Shown here piece after piece: positions 58,256 to 64,000 of a stretch of 64,000 nucleotides of DNA (position 1 is its first letter; each line of letters begins with the position of its first letter). Origin of the DNA: Zingiber officinale (lineage: Eukaryota; Streptophyta; Magnoliopsida; Zingiberales; Zingiberaceae); contig NC_056000.1 in NCBI RefSeq assembly GCF_018446385.1, positions 30,272,011 through 30,336,010 on the forward strand, in the 5' to 3' direction. The position numbers were made by a program, and so were the translations under genes. The notes below the pieces were generated by a model. That model did not search any database and had not been told where the DNA came from. It worked only from the letters and a program-made list of their open reading frames with translations.

Positions 58256-59048
58256 GGAAAAATTGACCTTTTCTATTGTCAAAGCACTAGAATTTTCTAA
58301 TTTGGCGACGGCTTTTCTTGTCAAACCACAAACTTATATTATTTCTAGAAGCACGAGGATCAAACCGGTCGTGAATTTGTTTATTTTTTTAATTATTCCA
58401 CATTATCGTCCTACAGAATTCGTTCGAAGTTATAACGTATATAGATTCCCTTTGCTGAAAAAAAATAACGATAATTTTAATTAATTTTATTGATTATTTG
58501 TTAGATGATTAATTTGATTGCAGAAAAAAATTTTATCGATCATCAATATAAATTAAGAAGCGCACGTGTAGTCAGTCTAAAAATTCAACATTGTTTGATT
58601 ATACTTTCATTTTAAAAAAAAATTCCTACAAATAAATCATAACTTGAATTTGAACCACGAATTTGTAAATGATAATTTGAATCTCTTATCGCGACATCAT
58701 AATCCCAGGGACAGATTCCCTTTGCTGAAGCTCTTATAATTTGAATGATGAACGTCTTTCAACCGTTATATTGTATCAAAAGGTGCATTCAAACTTTAGC
58801 AGTCATAAAAGAGCATTTCAAAGGACCTATTTTATAATTAATGTCTTTATCTTTCGTTTGATCGAAGAAAATTCAAACTTTGGTATGCTCCAAAGAAATT
58901 GTCTCGTGCAAGCTAACATAAAGTTCATTTAAAGACGGACATTTTCTATTTACAACACATTTGGATTTTTACACACACACACACAAAAAAAAACTTGGTC
59001 TCAAAATTTTCGCAATACAAATTGAAATCCAATCCGAACGCACAATCT
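58256..59048. other. 3' flank of the ATL gene and AT-rich intergenic DNA
   Basis: Nothing recognised apart from an (AC)n run at about 58971-58984. Confidence 0.5.
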
Positions 59049-60074
59049 TTAAATCCGATCCAACGGAGTGGAGGCAGCGGAAGACGACTCCGCCTCCTTT
59101 GCTCCCGTTTCTAGATCTTTTGCGGGTTCGGACTTTGCATGATCACTTCCTTTGAATTTGTGGCTCGGGGACTCGGATTTCTCACTTCTGCCTTCGCTTC
59201 CGAGAACAATTTGCGCCGGCGTCGCTTCCGGTCGCCGCCGCACCGAGAACGTCCGTTGGAGGAACCGCCAATGCCCGCTTCGCGCCCATTCCCTCCTCAA
59301 GATAGTTTCCCTGCGCAGCGGCCGCGGAGTTTCTGTCACACTCGAGGTCCGCCGGAGCTCCGCCGCTGCCATCGAGAAGACCTCGCTTCTCACGTGTTCC
59401 GGCAGATGTAGCCGGTGTCGGTCCACCTCCTCTCCCTCGTGTCCAGTCGAGTACCACCGGTGGTATTTAATAGACGGACGACCGACCTCCAGATCTGGCC
59501 CTTCCTCCGTCGCTGGGGTAACAGGTTCAGGCGGTGACTCGCCTGAATCGCTCACCAGAGCGGCTAAATTAGCGCGGCAAACGGGGCAGGTGACGTGGGT
59601 GTCGAGCCAAGTGTCGATACAGTCAACGTGGAACACATGGCAGCACGGGGGGAGCAAACGGAGTTTGTCGTGGCCGGAGAACTCAGAAAGGCACACGGCG
59701 CACTCGAGCGCGCCCTTCCCTTTACTATGCGCCTTCGCCTCCGAGTATGACATGGTGGGAAAGGAGGCGAGCACTTCAGGGTCGATGCCTTGGCGCGAGG
59801 CGATGCCCCCTGCAGCAGCGGCAGCAGGTGAGGGGACCGTGTCGTCGGACCTGCCGGCGCAGCGGCGGATGTACACAGAGAAGAATCCAAGGAAGAAGAA
59901 ACCGAAGATGAAGACGACGACGAGGGAGGCGAGGGCGGGATTCAAGCGGACGTTGTAGCGTCCGCCGTAGAGGTTGTCGTCGTTGGAGGTGGGCTGGGCG
60001 GCGGAACGGGCAGCGAGGCCGAGGAACAGCCCGAGCGCCGCCATGGGAAGTGGAAGGTGGCTCGCCGGCGCCAT
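59049..60074 (-). CDS. ATL-family RING-H2 E3 ubiquitin ligase (ATL6/ATL31-like), 341 aa
   Basis: Single exon, as usual for ATL genes. I chose the ATG at 60072-60074 (context CCACCCATGG), because the frame further upstream has no ATG. The protein has a signal peptide or hydrophobic N-terminus (residues 1-27, MAPASHLPLPMAALGLFLGL, ending SAAQ), a transmembrane helix (48-69), the ATL GLD motif as GIDPEVLASFP (96-106) and a canonical RING-H2 (125-166: CAVC, PCCHVFHVDC, WLDTHVTCPVC) that recruits E2 enzymes. The C-terminal half is Ser/Arg-rich and ends ASTPLDRI. ATL6/31-type ligases act at membranes in carbon/nitrogen and defence responses, with 14-3-3 proteins as targets in Arabidopsis. Length and layout fit; the exact subgroup is inferred. 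GC content is much higher than the surroundings, which creates long spurious frames on the other strand. Confidence 0.95.
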   Translation of the reverse strand: MAPASHLPLPMAALGLFLGLAARSAAQPTSNDDNLYGGRYNVRLNPALASLVVVFIFGFFFLGFFSVYIRRCAGRSDDTVPSPAAAAAGGIASRQGIDPEVLASFPTMSYSEAKAHSKGKGALECAVCLSEFSGHDKLRLLPPCCHVFHVDCIDTWLDTHVTCPVCRANLAALVSDSGESPPEPVTPATEEGPDLEVGRPSIKYHRWYSTGHEGEEVDRHRLHLPEHVRSEVFSMAAAELRRTSSVTETPRPLRRETILRREWARSGHWRFLQRTFSVRRRPEATPAQIVLGSEGRSEKSESPSHKFKGSDHAKSEPAKDLETGAKEAESSSAASTPLDRI

Positions 60075-60189
60075 GGGTGGAATCGTAACTTGCGAGAACG
60101 GAACACGGGACAAAAAAGTTGCGAATTTTATTAAAAGTAGGAGAGAGGCAACGGTGGCGGCGAGGTGGTGGCGTGAAGCTTAAGGTGGA

Positions 60190-60230
60190 GCAGGGCTTAA
60201 TAAGAGCAAAGGAAGTCAATTAGTTATACC
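60190..60230 (-). promoter_or_regulatory. Putative core promoter of the ATL gene
   Basis: A TATA-like TATAAC on the minus strand (60223-60228) lies about 150 bases upstream of the ATG, at a reasonable distance for a short 5'UTR. It is a weak match to the TATA consensus. Confidence 0.3.
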
Positions 60231-61483
60231 CTGGACTTCCTTCAGTAGCGAACTAATCCGCTGTGATGTTCACAATAGCGAGCAGGACGACCGGTGACGA
60301 TCATTGACTACATAAAACATAGCCGGAAAATATTTAGCAGTATTGGAGTGGAGGATTTCGCTGGATTCTGGCTTTGGAGAGGCAGAAATAATCTCCAGAG
60401 ATTGGCTATGGAATGACGCGACGTCGACATGGCATGGTCAAGAACGATGAAGGCAAAAGATAATGGAGGGTTGGTTTGGTCAACAGAAGGGAGGCGAGTT
60501 ATCTCGACGGAGAGGCTGCTTTAAACTTACGGCAATTACTTGGAAAAATGAAAGTCAATGGCAGACCGCCATGTGCAGTGCCTGCTCTTCGAATGCTCGT
60601 AATTTTAAAAAATCGACAAAACTTAACTCACCAATTGGGTTTTAGGTTGATGGAATTCAACTTCGACCTATGAACAACTCTACTGATCAGAGTCCTATGC
60701 CCAATTTATAATATGGAACATGAATTACGTAGAGATGAATCATGTATAGGATAAGAATTATTATTTCCCTCATATTTTGTCCTAGTAGTTATCTGCAATT
60801 TATCTTCTCAATGTTGACTTAGGAATGAATTGATGGGAGCACTGAAAGCAAGTGAATCATCTTTTTACCACATGTATAAGATAAGAATTCTTTATGAAGG
60901 ATGATATACCAAGGATCTTGTCTAGGGCTGGGCACGCTATAGGGAACATCAATACATACCATGAAAATATTCTTGATCGGGAACATCTCCGAAGCTTCAA
61001 CACATGTTATGAGAATATCCCTCATCAGAAACATCCACGATCGGAAATGATGACAATCGATACTACTCAATTGCACCCTACCCACAGGTTTAAACCAGTA
61101 GAGCTTCTGCCTTCCAACACTTGGACGACTCCTGGGCTTGGATGTCAACATGCATTCGTAGGTGTCGGAGTGGGCGGCGCGACCACTCCGATGGTCAAGT
61201 CAGCATTGGGTTGAGAAGAAAGTGGAAAGCTTATGTTCTCGTGGAGAATATAAGCTCTTTGACCATCATCAACCACATTTCTATACTGTCGAACCTCAAT
61301 GTCCACATGGACCATCATGTTCGCCTACAAACTACCAGAATCCTGGGATAGCACGGAGTCACATCAGCCCATGGTCAGAAGTATGGGGTCACATGGGGTG
61401 TCAGACGTGTAACTTTTTTCAAGATATTCTTGGTCAGGGATGTTCCTAAAGTGAGTGCACAACTAGAGTCTGTAAATACCCAC
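60231..61483. other. 5' flank of the ATL gene and unclassified repeat-like DNA
   Basis: No gene recognised. At 60900-61470 phrases such as CTTGATCGGGAACATC, CCTCATCAGAAACATCCACGAT and CTTGGTCAGGGATGTTCC recur loosely. Together with higher GC content this suggests old LTR or repeat sequence of unknown family. Confidence 0.4.
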
Positions 61484-62351
61484 TGTAGGATTCTAGGTGG
61501 CCGGCTAGAGGAGGATGAATAGCACTACAAAGGAAAACGAACCTTCCTTGAACTTTATAGCTTTATAAGAATCAACACTTGCATAAAAGAAATAAGAGAC
61601 TAAATAAAGAAAGGGAGAGACACAAAATGTTTAGTTAGTTACAAGTGAGGAGATTGTTAATCTAAGAAAGATAAAAAGCTCACTAATGCCTCCTTCAGAT
61701 GGAGAAGCCTTTTACAACAGTTGAAGCACTCAATTACAGAACAAGACTGAAAAGAAATCAATTACAAGTGTTGTTATTAAGCTTCTGGGACCTATATTTA
61801 TAACTCTGGTCGGGACGCTTGAAAGAGTTCCAACGCCTAGGGGGATAAACTTTTATCCCCATCGTAATAGAATGCACCACGTCGCGTTCCGGATAAAATC
61901 CTACTCCAAGTGCCCGGAAGGGTTTCAGGTGCCTAGATTCAAAAAGTCAATATTCTATTGACTTTTTGTCCTGACCTTCCACTCCGGTTCCGCTCGCATT
62001 GGTCCAAGTCTTCTGCTCCTACTCTGCTCGCTTGGGTGATCTCGACCATCCAGAATAGGGCTCATCCGAACCCAACTTCCGACCTTGGAGCAGTCTTCCG
62101 CTCCGGCTTCTCGTCCCTCGAAAACGTTGCACACCTCCTTCTCGTCTACTAGCATACTCTTCCGCAGCACCTCGTCCCTCAGACGCACTGAGCTCGTCGG
62201 CTCTCTCCCGTGCCATCCTTCTCGCTAGCTGCGTCTTTCCCTCGACTTTCTGTGCTCCTAAGTTCTTGCACACTTAGACACATGGGTTAAAAATCAACAT
62301 GACCTAACCTGACTTGGTTGATTACATCAAAACTACCTTGTGGTACTAACA
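61484..62351 (-). mobile_element. LTR of a second SIRE-like copia element (3' LTR, minus strand)
   Basis: The + strand runs TGTAGGATTC... to ...GTACTAACA and is followed by ATCTCTCCCTTTTT (62352-62365), the complement of a polypurine tract, so the element's interior lies to the right. The CTAGAGGAGGATGAATAGC phrase near its left end matches the SIRE-like signature at 1586. The interior to the right (62352-63250) is non-coding and the rest of the element is not seen. Confidence 0.72.
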
Positions 62352-62365
62352 ATCTCTCCCTTTTT

Positions 62366-63250
62366 AATGTGAGCAATCCCAAGTTAAGTTAGAGTAATAA
62401 CAAAAACAAATAATAACAAGGTAATCAAATTGGTAAAATAATAATGTGTAAAAAAATTAAATAAGTTGCATTACCCTCCCCCTAGACTTAATCTTCACTT
62501 CTCCCTCTTTGATCACATTAAAATTGAGCAAACTATGCAAAGTCTAAGGAATAAAATCAAGAAGTTTTTGGAAAAGAAATGTTTAAGTTCTAAAAAATGT
62601 GAGAGTTTTAAGCTTAAAAAAAAATATATTTAAAAATGAAAATAAATTTTACAGATAAGTGAAGAACTTTTCTTTATTAGAAAAATTAAGTTCTGAATAA
62701 TTTCTAATAGAAATTTTGACAAACAGTTTAAAACATTAGTTAATTAAATGCTTCACAGTTAGTCCATTAAATATTTTATTTTAGTAATTGGCTCCTAGTT
62801 GTGGTGAGGTACTAGACCTTCTTAGTTATTAGAACAACAACCACTTCTAGATAAAATCTTTTAAAGAAATTAAATATTTAATTTTCTCTCTGAAAATCCT
62901 AGGTAAACAAATCAATCTAAACATTATTTTAGAACCCAAAATAGATTTCTTTCTACAGGATTAATTAAAAAATTTTAGGAATATATTTTTGTGATATTTT
63001 CCTAATTCGACCCTTGTGTTATTTAAAGTACTAATTTAATCCATTGTATTTTTTAACATGTTGAATATGTGAGCATACATGATTTTTCTAATTTTCTATT
63101 TTCTTTTTTAATTTTAAATTTTTACTTTGGTGAAATCTTCTAATCGACCAGAACTAACTAAAGTTGATTTAAATTCTTTATTTTTTTTCTAACTTACAAC
63201 AATTTTTCGATAATATTTTTACAAACTGAAATAACTTGTTAGGAGGAAGA
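62366..63250. other. AT-rich element interior with a module shared with another LTR family
   Basis: 62740-62990 is a diverged match to about 24385-24550 (and to the equivalent parts of the LTRs at 41287 and 48356): CCATTAAATATT, TAATTGGCTCC, GAGG-AC--GACCTTCTTGG and AACAACCACCAC-like blocks occur in the same order. No gene is present. Confidence 0.55.
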
Positions 63251-63891
63251 TGTTGGATCGTGAAAGTCGATAGAGGGGAGGTGAATATCGATCGAAAAAA
63301 GTTATCGTAGAGTAAGCAGCGAAAAAGTAGAATCACAACGCTAACAAGAACCGTTTTACTTGGTTCGGAGCCTTGGTCGACTCCTACTCCAAGGCCCGCA
63401 TTCGTCGAGTGGTTTCGTTGGGCAATCCATTAGCAGTTTGAAAAGATGATTACAAAATTTGAAGTACATATATGCTAAAATAAATGAAATACTGACAACA
63501 AGTAAGGAAAAAAAAATCAGCGCGTTGTCAGAGAAGCTTCGTCGCAGGATCGCAAGCATCAGAAGACATAGTCGTGAGTTGATTCTTTGCTCCAGGGTGC
63601 ATTCTCCTTATATTGGAGGCTCCGGGCGCCTGGAGTGTGACGTAGCTCGGCCAACCAGAGTGTTCCACGTGGCGACATGCGACGGGGATAAAGTTTGCAC
63701 TCCGGGCGTCCGAATCCCTTCTGGGCGCCCGAACCTCTGTTTTCTAGCAGTCTGCAAGAAAATATTAGTCCGAGGTAAAATGCAAACCTACCCTGTAAAA
63801 CAAAGTGTTAGCACAGTTAAAAAAGAATAGTAATTAGATTTTGTCTCACCGAGACCGGAATCTAGTCAGGATCTCAACTTAGAAATCCGAA
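63251..63891 (-). mobile_element. Truncated LTR of a third SIRE-like element
   Basis: Begins TGTTGGATCGTG and carries GATAGAGGGGAGGTGAATATCG, the SIRE-like end signature. It is interrupted at 63892 by another LTR. Open frames in it are not taken as genes. Confidence 0.55.
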
Positions 63892-64000
63892 TGTTGGGAT
63901 GTATACTATAAGCCTATCTTTTGTATGAACATCTGTTTTGAAATATTTTAAAATGAGAATCACCTTAGTCAAATGTCTGCATTTATATTTCTATATATGT
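63892..64000 (+). mobile_element. Start of a + strand LTR of the copia family seen at 24155 and 41287
   Basis: TGTTGGGATGTATACTATAA followed by GCCTATCTTTTG and TCAAATGTCTGCATTTATA matches the minus-strand reading of the LTR ends at 43840 and 50939. It runs off the window. It is the only copy of this family here in the + orientation. Confidence 0.82.

Noticed and set aside
59139-59958. 268-codon frame opposite the ATL gene
   Set aside because: Antisense shadow of a GC-rich gene whose product has a complete RING-H2 domain.
60075-60113. Upstream extension of the ATL reading frame
   Set aside because: The extension has no ATG, only TTG; the ATG at 60072-60074 has good context and gives a signal peptide at the N-terminus.

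Overview
The window is nuclear DNA of a flowering plant. It is dominated by nested transposable elements and holds only three host genes that look whole. Plant-type gene families (ATL RING-H2, DUF538, NYN-LOTUS), Ty1-copia and chromodomain Ty3-gypsy elements, an Au-like SINE and a CACTA transposon all agree with this. A monocot, possibly of the ginger order (Zingiberales), is my guess from the look of the SIRE-like LTRs and the PEPCK and UBC relatives; it is not proven by the sequence.

Left block (1-26716): a young-looking stratigraphy. A minus-strand copia element (3506-about 26716) was cut at its left by a SIRE-like copia element (LTR 1586-3505). It was cut in its leader by a 16.8 kb CACTA transposon (5780-22600; 28-bp perfect terminal inverted repeats, AAT target duplication) and in its LTR by a solo LTR (24155-26546; ATATA duplication). 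The CACTA element is the most interesting object. It carries captured exons of phosphoenolpyruvate carboxykinase (PEPCK), captured exons of a PHO2/UBC25-like E2 enzyme and a Ulp1-type (C48) protease gene, all on the + strand with splice sites still readable. An 11.3 kb chromovirus-type Ty3-gypsy element (7378-18651, TAAAT duplication) sits antisense in one of its introns.

Middle block (26717-39198): mostly host DNA. It contains decayed gene pieces (a D6PK-like AGC kinase, an NF-YC fragment, an organellar methionyl-tRNA synthetase fragment) and two genes that look intact, both on the minus strand: a 532-aa NYN-LOTUS protein with a 5'UTR intron carrying an Au-like SINE, and a three-exon DUF538 protein of 173 aa.

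Right-centre block (39199-56034): a long non-coding LTR element (LARD-like, about 1.5 kb LTRs) whose interior is a mosaic of minisatellites. It is split by a 9.65 kb copia element (41287-50939, GTGTC duplication) of the same LTR family as the solo LTR in the left block.

Right block (56035-64000): a duplicated first-exon fragment resembling a CCDC174-like gene, AT-rich DNA and repeats, an intact single-exon ATL-type RING-H2 ubiquitin ligase gene (59049-60074, minus), and partial LTRs of three elements at the right edge. No rRNA or tRNA gene and no CRISPR array was seen. Exon and element edges were read by eye and are accurate to a few bases where a splice site or target duplication is named, otherwise to tens of bases.
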